Source: Aerococcus sp. (GTDB lineage Bacteria; Bacillota; Bacilli; Lactobacillales; Aerococcaceae). Taken from it: DNA of 64,000 nucleotides. The translations under genes and the position numbers were made by a program. The DNA lies in contig JALEMJ010000001.1 in assembly GCA_022768285.1 (NCBI GenBank), positions 1-64,000 on the forward strand, written 5' to 3'. Below the pieces are notes generated by a model. The model saw only the letters and a list, made by a program, of their open reading frames with translations. It searched no databases and was not told the DNA's origin. Of this stretch, positions 51,487 to 58,489 are shown one piece after another. Position 1 is the stretch's first letter. Each line of letters begins with the position of its first letter.

Positions 51487-52932
51487 ATGGCGTTTGAAAG
51501 TTTATCCGATCGACTCCAAGGATCGGTTGCGAAACTTGGCAAAAAGGGTGGCAAAATCACTGAAGCGGATCTGAGAGAAATGATGCGTGAAGTGCGTCTC
51601 GCATTGTTGGAAGCAGACGTTAACTTCAAAGTGGTTCGTCAATTTGTTAAAAATGTACAAGAAAAAGCACTGAACGGCGATGTACTCGCGTCACTCTCAC
51701 CATCGCAGCAGATTGTGAAGATTGTTAATGAAGAATTAACGACACTGCTCGGTGGTGAACACGAGGATATCCACTATGCCGAAGAAGGTCCGACTGTCAT
51801 CATGATGGTTGGTCTCCAAGGTGCCGGAAAGACGACTTCGGTCGGAAAGTTAGCGAACTTTTTAAAGAATGAACAGCACAAAAATCCATTGCTCGTTGCC
51901 GGGGATGTATATCGTCCAGCGGCAGTTGATCAGTTGGTAACAATCGGTAATCAGCTGGATATTCCAGTATTCGAGGAAGGGACGACCGTTGATCCTGAAG
52001 ACATCGCGCAACATGCGATCGCAAAGGCTGAAGCTGAAGGCTATGATGTCGTATTCATCGATACAGCTGGGCGTCTCCAAATTGATGAGCGATTAATGGA
52101 TGAATTGCACCGTATCAAGAATAGCGTACAGCCGGACGAAATCCTGTTGACCGTCGATGCGATGACCGGTCAAGAAGCGGCCAATGTTGCGCAAACATTC
52201 GATGAGCGCTTGGACTTGACGGGAGTTGTTCTCACGAAGCTCGATGGCGATACGCGTGGTGGTGCGGCACTCTCCATTGTCAGCATGACTGGTAAACCGA
52301 TTAAATTTAGTGGTACCGGTGAAAAACTGACGGAAATGGAAGCCTTCCACCCGGATCGTATGGCCAACCGTATTCTCGGGATGGGCGATATGATGACGCT
52401 TATTGAAAAGGCCGAGAAGGAATTCGATGAGGCAGAAGCGTTAGCAGTCGCTGAAAAGATGAAGGCGAATACGTTTGACTTCAATGACTTCCTCAGACAG
52501 ATGGAACGCATGGATCGCATTGGTTCATTTGGAAGCATCATGAAGATGATTCCGGGATTGAATAAATTGAGCAAGATGGGGATTGAACCGGATGAAAAGG
52601 AAATGGTGCAGACGAAAGCTATGATCCAGTCGATGACACCGTACGAACGTGAAAATCCAGACGATATCAATCAGAGCCGTCGCCGTCGTATCGCTAAAGG
52701 ATCGCACACCCAAGTTGCTGAAGTCAATCGCCTGATCAAACAGTTTAACCAGACACGCAATATGATGAGCGCTATCTCTAATGGTGATATTGGGGCGATC
52801 CAACGTATGATGGGGGGCGGCGGTATGCCACCAGCACCAGGCAAGGGTTTCAATAAAATGGATCAGGTTGAAGCACAGCGTCGCGCACGCAAAATGAAAA
52901 AAATCGGTAAGCGTCGCGGAAAGAAAAAATAA
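51487..52932 (+). CDS. ffh: Signal recognition particle protein Ffh
   Basis: A 481-residue SRP54 homologue that binds signal sequences and 4.5S RNA. N domain, then G domain: GLQGAGKTTSVGKLA (G1), DVYRPAAVDQL, DTAGRLQIDERLMDEL, TKLDGDTRGGAALS and GTGEKLTEMEAFHPDR. The Met-rich M domain (res 300-450) ends in a basic RRARKMKKIGKRRGKKK tail. The SRP RNA gene is not in the window. A promoter for rpsP lies just after its stop. Confidence 0.97.
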   Translation: MAFESLSDRLQGSVAKLGKKGGKITEADLREMMREVRLALLEADVNFKVVRQFVKNVQEKALNGDVLASLSPSQQIVKIVNEELTTLLGGEHEDIHYAEEGPTVIMMVGLQGAGKTTSVGKLANFLKNEQHKNPLLVAGDVYRPAAVDQLVTIGNQLDIPVFEEGTTVDPEDIAQHAIAKAEAEGYDVVFIDTAGRLQIDERLMDELHRIKNSVQPDEILLTVDAMTGQEAANVAQTFDERLDLTGVVLTKLDGDTRGGAALSIVSMTGKPIKFSGTGEKLTEMEAFHPDRMANRILGMGDMMTLIEKAEKEFDEAEALAVAEKMKANTFDFNDFLRQMERMDRIGSFGSIMKMIPGLNKLSKMGIEPDEKEMVQTKAMIQSMTPYERENPDDINQSRRRRIAKGSHTQVAEVNRLIKQFNQTRNMMSAISNGDIGAIQRMMGGGGMPPAPGKGFNKMDQVEAQRRARKMKKIGKRRGKKK

Positions 52933-52952
52933 CACGTGTAAAGAAAAAAGTC

Positions 52953-52981
52953 TTTACATCACGTTAGAAGCATGTTAGAGT
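52953..52981 (+). promoter_or_regulatory. Promoter of the rpsP-khpA-rimM-trmD operon
   Basis: TTTACA (52953-52958), a 17-base spacer and TAGAGT (52976-52981). A short hairpin AACAC-TT-GTGTT begins at the predicted transcript start. Confidence 0.55.
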
Positions 52982-53017
52982 AACACTTGTGTTAAAAAAC
53001 TTAGGAGGAATTATTCA

Positions 53018-53293
53018 ATGGCAGTTAAAATCAGATTAAAACGTATGGGTTCAAAACGTAATCCTTTCTACCGTATCGTTGTTGCAGATGCGCGTTCACC
53101 ACGTGATGGTCGTATCATCGAAAAGATCGGGACATTCGACCCAACGACTGACCCAGAAAAAGTTGAGTTAGATACTGACTTAGCATTGGACTGGTTGAAG
53201 AAAGGTGCACAACCAACGGATACCGTTCGTGACTTGCTATCAAAACAAGGCGTAATGAAGGCTTTACATGAATGGAAGCTTTCTGACAAATAG
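53018..53293 (+). CDS. rpsP: 30S ribosomal protein S16
   Basis: A 91-residue small-subunit protein binding 16S rRNA early in assembly. The sequence [20 protein letters not shown] and [18 protein letters not shown] is diagnostic. TTAGGAGG precedes the ATG. First gene of the rpsP-khpA-rimM-trmD operon. Confidence 0.98.
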   Translation: MAVKIRLKRMGSKRNPFYRIVVADARSPRDGRIIEKIGTFDPTTDPEKVELDTDLALDWLKKGAQPTDTVRDLLSKQGVMKALHEWKLSDK

Positions 53294-53308
53294 TTAGAGG
53301 AGCCTCGC

Positions 53309-53575
53309 ATGCCTAATATTGAAGCATTATTGTTAGCGATGGTTAAGCCACTCGTCACGTACCCTGATGATGTGAAAGTTACTATCATTGACGGTGACGA
53401 ATATTTGGAATATCATCTCTCTGTCAATCCCGAAGACGTCGGTCGTGTGATCGGTAAGAATGGGCGGATTGTCAATGCGATGCGTACGATATTGTACAGT
53501 ATACGCGTTGAGAATCACCGTCGCGTTCGCTTGGTTGTTGAAGATGACAATCGCCAAGCATCAAACAATGAATAA
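53309..53575 (+). CDS. khpA: KH-domain RNA-binding protein KhpA
   Basis: An 88-residue single KH-domain protein. The GxxG loop is IGKNGRIVNAMRTIL (res 51-65). KhpA pairs with KhpB/EloR to control cell elongation and division in pneumococcus and binds many small RNAs and mRNAs; the partner is not in the window. AGGAG precedes the ATG, and the gene lies 15 bases after rpsP, its standard position. Confidence 0.93.
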   Translation: MPNIEALLLAMVKPLVTYPDDVKVTIIDGDEYLEYHLSVNPEDVGRVIGKNGRIVNAMRTILYSIRVENHRRVRLVVEDDNRQASNNE

Positions 53576-53646
53576 TAATATACAGGAGAGGATCGGAAGC
53601 AATGTTTTCCGGTCCTTTATTTTTGAAAAGCTAAGGGTGTGAAACC

Positions 53647-54177
53647 ATGGAAAATTACTACCTTATTGGTCATATCGTAAAGCCACACGGACTAAATGGC
53701 GATGTGAAAGTACTGAGTGAGACAGATTTTAAAGAAGAACGCTTTAAGTTGGGCAGCCAACTGGCATTATTTGATGGTGACAACCTTCAGGAGACGGTGA
53801 CTGTATCGTCTTGGCGCTATCAGAAGCCATACGATATTCTCCATTTCGAGGAGTTTCAATCTATCGATGCCGTTGTATCGCTGAAAGGGATGTCCCTTCA
53901 GGTTGCTGCGGATCAGCGACACGATCATTTAGATGATGATAGCTTTTATTACGATGATATTATCGGGTTGACCGTTCAAAATTTGGATGGGCAATCGGTC
54001 GGCAAGATTACATCCATTTTATCACCGGGTGCCAATGATGTCTGGGTAATGGAGCGTGCGGATAACCATCAAGAAGTACTGATTCCATATATCAAGGATG
54101 TGGTGAAATCAGTCGATATTGCATCTGGCACCACGACAGTCGATTTCATTGAAGGGTTGCTCGACGATGAAGATTGA
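53647..54177 (+). CDS. rimM: Ribosome maturation factor RimM
   Basis: A 176-residue factor for 30S head assembly that binds S19. The N-terminal domain has [19 protein letters not shown] (res 3-21) and the C-terminal PRC-barrel has [19 protein letters not shown] and [25 protein letters not shown] context gives a weak ribosome site before the ATG. The 3' end overlaps trmD by 11 bases. Confidence 0.96.
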   Translation: MENYYLIGHIVKPHGLNGDVKVLSETDFKEERFKLGSQLALFDGDNLQETVTVSSWRYQKPYDILHFEEFQSIDAVVSLKGMSLQVAADQRHDHLDDDSFYYDDIIGLTVQNLDGQSVGKITSILSPGANDVWVMERADNHQEVLIPYIKDVVKSVDIASGTTTVDFIEGLLDDED

Positions 54178-54919
54178 TGTATTGAGCCTCTTCCCCCACA
54201 TGTTCACGGGCGCAATGGACGAATCCATCATTGGTAAAGCGCAGGAACGCGGCCTCGTTTCTATCGACGTGCACGATTTCCGTGACTATGCGGGTAACAA
54301 ACATGGCCACGTCGATGATACGCCGTACGGTGGTGGTGCTGGCATGCTACTTCAAGTTGAACCTATTTATGAGCAACTCAAAGCGATTGACCCACGATTA
54401 GTCAGCGATGATCTTGCTGAACGCCCATCCGATACGCGTGTGATTCTGATGGATCCAGCGGGTGAGACGTACAGTCAGAAAAAAGCCGAAACCCTGAGCC
54501 ACGCCGAGCACCTCATCTTTATATGTGGCCATTATGAGGGCTATGATGAGCGGATTCGCGACTATGTAACGGATGAAATTTCAATCGGTGATTTTATTTT
54601 GACAGGTGGCGAGCTCGCCGCAATGTGCGTGATCGACAGTACCGTTCGTCTTATTGAACAAGCAGTCGGCAATGAAGAATCAATCGTTTCGGAATCTTAC
54701 TCAACCGGTTTACTAGAATATCCGCAGTACACACGGCCGCGCGACTTCCGCGGTAAAACCGTTCCCGATGTGTTATTGAGCGGTAATCATCAGAAAATTG
54801 CTGATTGGCGTGAGGAACAAGCGATTAAACGAACAATGGAACGACGCCCCGACTTGTTAGCTAAGCAATCGCTGACAGAAAAACAGCAAGAAATCTATAA
54901 TCGTCTCTCGAGGAAATAG
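54167..54919 (+). CDS. trmD: tRNA (guanine37-N1)-methyltransferase
   Basis: A 250-residue SPOUT-class methyltransferase that modifies G37 next to the anticodon and prevents +1 frameshifting. Motifs are [25 protein letters not shown] (SAM and catalytic region), [26 protein letters not shown] and [12 protein letters not shown] chose the ATG at 54167, giving the canonical [10 protein letters not shown] start and overlapping rimM; the frame is open 16 codons further up. The usual next gene, rplS, is about 2.5 kb away here. Confidence 0.97.
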   Translation: MKIDVLSLFPHMFTGAMDESIIGKAQERGLVSIDVHDFRDYAGNKHGHVDDTPYGGGAGMLLQVEPIYEQLKAIDPRLVSDDLAERPSDTRVILMDPAGETYSQKKAETLSHAEHLIFICGHYEGYDERIRDYVTDEISIGDFILTGGELAAMCVIDSTVRLIEQAVGNEESIVSESYSTGLLEYPQYTRPRDFRGKTVPDVLLSGNHQKIADWREEQAIKRTMERRPDLLAKQSLTEKQQEIYNRLSRK

Positions 54920-54931
54920 TTGTGCACAGAG

Positions 54932-54964
54932 AATCATCAGTTGACGCGAGACTGATGATTTTTT
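54932..54964 (+). terminator. Terminator after trmD
   Basis: AATCATCAGT / ACTGATGATT perfect stem, 9-base loop, T tract. It ends the rpsP operon before the inserted genes. Confidence 0.9.
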
Positions 54965-55063
54965 AATTATAGAGAGTAAACGGTTTCGTCCAGAGCATCA
55001 TTAGTGCTAAAATTAGGCAAATGTTACAACTATTAGAAATCAATGAGTCGGAGGAAAATAGTC

Positions 55064-55459
55064 ATGGCATCACTCAGCTTACGTGCAGAAGGAAATACAT
55101 TTGTTCCAGAAAACAGAGAAGAAAGAATACTAACATTTACGGCTGACTATAAATCGGGTTTTTCACCAATTGAAATGACAGTTTACAGTTCGGGTGCGTG
55201 TGCAGCATTTGTCTATAAAAAAATCTTAGAGAATTCAAAAGTGGATGCAGCAGTTCAACGCGTTGAATTAGCGTATGAACAAGCATCGGAGCGTCCAAAA
55301 GTGATCGAATCAATCGCGATGACGTTCCATGTCTCTGCAAGTGATGCGCATGCGCAGGAACGCGCAGAAAACTGTTTCAAATTTGTCCATAAATACTGCC
55401 CGGTAATTCAGAGCCTCTCAGATCAAATCAAAATTACTGATCGTCTTGTATTTGAATAA
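55064..55459 (+). CDS. OsmC/Ohr-family protein
   Basis: A 131-residue protein with the OsmC-like fold: an N-terminal beta sheet, SGFSPIEMTVYSSGACAAFVYKK (res 35-57 in parts) at the long helix with the first redox Cys position, and HAQERAENCFKFVHKYCPVIQSL with further cysteines. Classical OsmC/Ohr enzymes are thiol peroxidases for organic hydroperoxides; members of the YhfA-like branch are less defined. The Cys in SSGACA and the Cys in KYCPV fit the usual pair. GGAGG is 9 bases before the ATG at 55064. It is followed by a hydrolase gene. Confidence 0.82.
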   Translation: MASLSLRAEGNTFVPENREERILTFTADYKSGFSPIEMTVYSSGACAAFVYKKILENSKVDAAVQRVELAYEQASERPKVIESIAMTFHVSASDAHAQERAENCFKFVHKYCPVIQSLSDQIKITDRLVFE

Positions 55460-55481
55460 TAAAGATAGCGAAGTGAATATA

Positions 55482-56366
55482 ATGGAAATTAGTGTCAAAG
55501 AAAAAATAGTAGCGGATGTGCCACTATTAGAATTTGTTGAACAGAAAAAGGCAGAGACGCCTATGCCGACCGTCATCTTCTATCACGGCTGGAAGAGCCG
55601 TCGTGAAGGTGTTCTTGGGCATGCGTTTGAGTTAGCGAAAAAAGGTTTTCGTGTGGTGTGCCCTGATGCGTATGAGCACGGTGAGCGTCATGATGCCAGA
55701 ACAAAACGTGATTTGAACACGTATTATCAAGTGGTCCAGCACAATCTGATGGAGTTCAAACCGCTCGTACAGGCCTATCGCGATCAGCATCTGACCGATG
55801 ATTCGGTCGGTGTAGCCGGTGTATCGATGGGAGCTGTGACTGCCAGCATGTTGTTCTGCTACTATGATTGGATCTACGCTGGTGTCCTATTGGAAGGGGC
55901 ACCTGCACCACGGACATTCACCAAAGAGATCTACGAGAAGTTAATCGCCTATTATGAAGAAACGCATGACACTATGGCTGCAGCGCAGTTGCAGGCGACG
56001 TACGAAGAAGTTCATCAAAACCTCAATCACTACGATTTGATGGAAAATCCTCAGCGATTAGCTAACCGTCCGCTATTGATTTGGCACGGCAAAGATGATC
56101 CGGTTGCGGATGTGCGCTATGATAATGAATTTTTCAAAAAAGCGAAGATTTATGACGAAGGAAAATATGTGCATGCGGTTTTCAGCGAAAAGAGTGATCA
56201 CCGTGTGCCATACCATATCTCCTATCTAACAGCTGCTTTCTTCGATCAGACGATTGCGAGTCGACCAATCCCAGGACGCTGGGCAGCCGTGCAGCAGGCA
56301 ATGGCTGAAAAATTCGGTGAACATCCGGAGGAACGTTTCCACTATCAACTCGACAGCTTTGAATAA
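55482..56366 (+). CDS. Alpha/beta hydrolase, YitV-like esterase
   Basis: A 294-residue alpha/beta-fold hydrolase. The oxyanion/His-Gly region is VIFYHGWKSRREGVLG (res 27-42), the nucleophile elbow GVSMGAVTAS (Ser in G-x-S-x-G), an acid near WHGKDDPVADV and the catalytic His in SDHRVPYH. The closest family type is the YitV/YqkD-like esterases of Firmicutes; substrate unknown. No strong ribosome site precedes the ATG at 55482, which lies 22 bases after the OsmC-like gene, so coupling is likely. A terminator follows. Confidence 0.8.
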   Translation: MEISVKEKIVADVPLLEFVEQKKAETPMPTVIFYHGWKSRREGVLGHAFELAKKGFRVVCPDAYEHGERHDARTKRDLNTYYQVVQHNLMEFKPLVQAYRDQHLTDDSVGVAGVSMGAVTASMLFCYYDWIYAGVLLEGAPAPRTFTKEIYEKLIAYYEETHDTMAAAQLQATYEEVHQNLNHYDLMENPQRLANRPLLIWHGKDDPVADVRYDNEFFKKAKIYDEGKYVHAVFSEKSDHRVPYHISYLTAAFFDQTIASRPIPGRWAAVQQAMAEKFGEHPEERFHYQLDSFE

Positions 56367-56387
56367 TACTACCATTTAAGCGTGATG

Positions 56388-56416
56388 AGACGTGCATTAA
56401 AGTGCACGTCTTTTTT
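56388..56416 (+). terminator. Terminator after the alpha/beta hydrolase gene
   Basis: A perfect 9-base stem AGACGTGCA / TGCACGTCT with a 6-base loop and six T residues. Confidence 0.93.
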
Positions 56417-56417
56417 A

Positions 56418-56434
56418 TTCACAAAATATGTGAA
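56418..56434 (+). promoter_or_regulatory. Operator candidate 1 upstream of the truncated acyl-CoA synthetase
   Basis: TTCACA-AAATA-TGTGAA is a perfect inverted repeat with a 5-base spacer, identical in half-sites and spacing to the one at 56550-56566, 132 bases downstream. Confidence 0.6.
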
Positions 56435-56549
56435 TCTGATTAGATTAAATTTTAAAAATGTGTTATCATCTAGAAAACGATTACATATCTTATAGAATGT
56501 ATTTGATTTCCTATTTGATAAATAAATAAAAAAGATAAAAGATATTATT

Positions 56550-56566
56550 TTCACAATAGTTGTGAA
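56550..56566 (+). promoter_or_regulatory. Operator candidate 2, next to the truncated acyl-CoA synthetase start
   Basis: TTCACA-ATAGT-TGTGAA, same architecture as 56418-56434, ends 4 bases before the AAGGAG ribosome site. A 12 of 14 cre-like sequence (56472-56485) lies between the two operators. Confidence 0.6.
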
Positions 56567-56585
56567 CGCTAAGGAGCGGAGAAAG

Positions 56586-57173
56586 ATGAGAGATACTGTG
56601 CCTTACGATTGGCTGGCGAGTAGAGCCTATCTGTCAGCGGATGATACCGCAGTGATTGATTTAATGACACGAACAAAGATTAGTTATCGAACATTGAATC
56701 AACGTGCGAGTCAGCTCGCTAATTACCTTATTGAGGAGGAGGGTGTGGCAGTCGGTGACCGTGTCGCTATTCTGGCACTGAATGTTAATCAAGTGATTGA
56801 GTTGTACTTTGCCTGCCAAAAAATCGGTGCGATTTTTGTGCCGTTGAATTGGCGCCTCAAACAATCTGAGCTCGCTTATGTCATGGAGGATTGCGAGGCA
56901 AAGGTACTATTTTATAGTGAAGATCTGACGCAAAAATTACAAGGTGATTGGCAACATGTCGTGCCGACAGTGATAGAGATTACGAGCGAGGCCTATCAGA
57001 ATATATTTGAATATCCTGAGTTACCAGAAACTTTTTCACCAGCGATTTCTGGCGATCAAGTGGCCGTTATGATCTATACAAGTGGGACCACAGGCATGCC
57101 GAAAGGGGTTATGCTATCTTACGCTGGTATTCAACAGAATGGGTGGTGCCGGCATCTTCGAATACGTCGGTGA
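56586..57173 (+). pseudogene. Truncated AMP-binding acyl-CoA synthetase
   Basis: 195 residues matching only the N-terminal third of an AMP-forming acyl-CoA synthetase (full length about 500). The fold start is present (ISYRTLNQRASQLANYL, FVPLNWRLKQSELAYVMED) up to the ATP-binding P-loop YTSGTTGMPKGVMLSYAG. Similarity then ends abruptly in QQNGWCRHLRIRR and a stop. The adenylate-forming core motifs and the C-terminal domain are missing, so it cannot be active. In the +1 frame the junction continues as MGGAGIFEYVGER to a TAA at 57178, possibly the tail of the lost part or of another gene. The start (ATG 56586, AAGGAG upstream) is intact. A deletion is the simplest reading. Confidence 0.85.
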
Positions 57174-57213
57174 ACGTTAATACTCGCTAATCTCTCTACT
57201 TCCTTTTCTGTAG

Positions 57214-57255
57214 ACAACCCCTTGGGGAATGAGGACGCTCCGAGGGGTTTGTTGT
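57214..57255 (+). terminator. Strong hairpin between the truncated synthetase gene and rplS
   Basis: ACAACCCCTTGGGG pairs with CTCCGAGGGG and GTTGT (three-base bulge) around a 10-base loop. Only a weak T-rich tail follows, so termination is probable but not certain. Confidence 0.5.
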
Positions 57256-57293
57256 ATATCGTATATTTTGTTGTAAGAGGTTATGGAATTTCC

Positions 57294-57322
57294 TTTACAT
57301 AGGGAAGAACTTTTGATACTAT
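57294..57322 (+). promoter_or_regulatory. Promoter of rplS
   Basis: TTTACA (57294-57299), a 17-base spacer and TACTAT (57317-57322). A TATAAT at 57320-57325 overlaps but would need a 20-base spacer. Confidence 0.65.
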
Positions 57323-57328
57323 AATTCG

Positions 57329-57400
57329 GTGATATTCGGGTCACAAATAACACGATACTCCGCTGCTGTAAGATTATTGAACGAGGCAAGAGTGTTAGTG
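57329..57400 (+). promoter_or_regulatory. Possible L19 leader RNA (autoregulatory 5' UTR of rplS)
   Basis: The rplS leader of about 90 nt contains an outer stem TAACAC / GTGTTA around 57348-57396 closing an internal region that can fold further. Firmicutes rplS genes commonly carry an L19 leader motif. I have not matched a covariance model, so this is tentative. Confidence 0.35.
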
Positions 57401-57415
57401 GAGAGGAGAATCATA

Positions 57416-57772
57416 ATGAGTCACAATCCGAAATTAATTGATGAGATCGCTTCTGAACAATTGCGAAGCGATATTCCGGACTTCTACCCAGGAGATACGG
57501 TACGCGTTGATGCAAAGGTTGTCGAAGGTGATCGCGAGCGTATCCAGGTGTTCGAGGGAGTTGTTATCGCTCGTAAAGGTCAGGGTGTCAGTGAAACATT
57601 CACTGTACGAAAGATGTCCAGTGGTGTAGGTGTTGAACGTACGTGGCCGGTACATACACCGCGTATCGCTAAGATTGAAGTTGTCCGTCACGGTAAAGTT
57701 CGTCGTGCGAAATTGTACTACTTACGTAACCGTCGCGGTAAAGCTGCACGTATTGCAGAACGTCACCGTTAA
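57416..57772 (+). CDS. rplS: 50S ribosomal protein L19
   Basis: A 118-residue large-subunit protein at the 30S-50S interface. Diagnostic blocks are [43 protein letters not shown] (in part) and [16 protein letters not shown] with a basic tail. GAGAGGAG precedes the ATG at 57416; the upstream in-frame extension lies in the untranslated leader. It is normally the gene right after trmD; here it has its own promoter and terminator. Confidence 0.97.
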   Translation: MSHNPKLIDEIASEQLRSDIPDFYPGDTVRVDAKVVEGDRERIQVFEGVVIARKGQGVSETFTVRKMSSGVGVERTWPVHTPRIAKIEVVRHGKVRRAKLYYLRNRRGKAARIAERHR

Positions 57773-57796
57773 TACGTGGCAGAATACATACAATAG

Positions 57797-57831
57797 AGTG
57801 TCGATGCCCTCACTGGTATCGGCACTTTTTT
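57797..57831 (+). terminator. Terminator after rplS
   Basis: AGTGTCGATGCC / GGTATCGGCACT (two G-U pairs), 6-base loop, six T residues. Confidence 0.9.
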
Positions 57832-57910
57832 GTATCTAGCGAGCGCTTGGATATGGTAGCATAGGAAGCAATAATTGACACATAACCGAGAGCATTAGGA
57901 GAGTGATCGC

Positions 57911-58381
57911 ATGCCTCAGATTAAGCCACTACTCGATGAATTGTTTGAAAAGCGCCACGTGCCCGTAAAATACGAAAAAAACCAAAAAGGGGAGCATATC
58001 TACTCGTGTGGGTATAACTTTACTAAATTAAGTAACGATCCTTTAATTTTTACAGTGTGGGCGCAAGATTTTCCTAAAGATCAGGAAATGACCAATTATC
58101 AAATTACCTTCCGCTTGATTGCGAAGTTAGATGACCACACGAAGCGTACGGAAGCATTGGAATTGGTCAATCGTTTTAATCAGACGATTGCCGGCCCATT
58201 TACCGCGATGCTGGATGATTACAACCAGTTATCGATGCGCCTGTTAGACGTTACCACAGCGCAACCGCAGGATATTAATTTGATCTATACACTCGTACAA
58301 TTTGGATTGAAGATTTCTGGACAATTGTACGTAGAATTTCAAAATGAATTGAACGGCAAGCACTTAGAATTGGATCACTGA
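57911..58381 (+). CDS. Conserved protein of unknown function, possibly YbjN-like fold
   Basis: A 156-residue soluble protein I do not recognise firmly. There is no signal peptide or membrane segment. The pattern of an N-terminal helix (PQIKPLLDELFEKRHV), alternating strands (IYSCGYNFTKL, LIFTVWAQDF, YQITFRLIAKL) and a later long helix (TEALELVNRFNQTIAG) resembles the YbjN/chaperone-like fold, a guess. TTAGGAGAG lies 11 bases before the ATG. It stands alone between rplS and clpB, with neither a clear promoter nor a terminator. Confidence 0.65.
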   Translation: MPQIKPLLDELFEKRHVPVKYEKNQKGEHIYSCGYNFTKLSNDPLIFTVWAQDFPKDQEMTNYQITFRLIAKLDDHTKRTEALELVNRFNQTIAGPFTAMLDDYNQLSMRLLDVTTAQPQDINLIYTLVQFGLKISGQLYVEFQNELNGKHLELDH

Positions 58382-58409
58382 GCGATAGTTGAGAAAAGTT
58401 AAATTTTAT

Positions 58410-58426
58410 TTTGACCTTTTCTGACC
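58410..58426 (-). promoter_or_regulatory. CtsR operator of clpB
   Basis: On the minus strand GGTCAGA-AAA-GGTCAAA, the tandem heptad with 3-base spacing recognised by the heat-shock repressor CtsR (one mismatch). It covers the clpB -35 box. Confidence 0.88.
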
Positions 58427-58439
58427 ATAAATTTATACT
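58411..58439 (+). promoter_or_regulatory. Promoter of clpB
   Basis: TTGACC (58411-58416), a 17-base spacer and TATACT (58434-58439). It overlaps the CtsR box, so repression would be by promoter occlusion. No CIRCE element is seen. Confidence 0.82.
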
Positions 58440-58489
58440 GATGGTACAGAAGAGGTCATTTTAGATATGAGCAGAAATGAGGATGCCAA

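Noticed and set aside
56562..56585. GTG start for the truncated acyl-CoA synthetase at 56562
   Set aside because: It lies inside the operator palindrome and upstream of the AAGGAG site; the ATG at 56586 is well spaced from that site.
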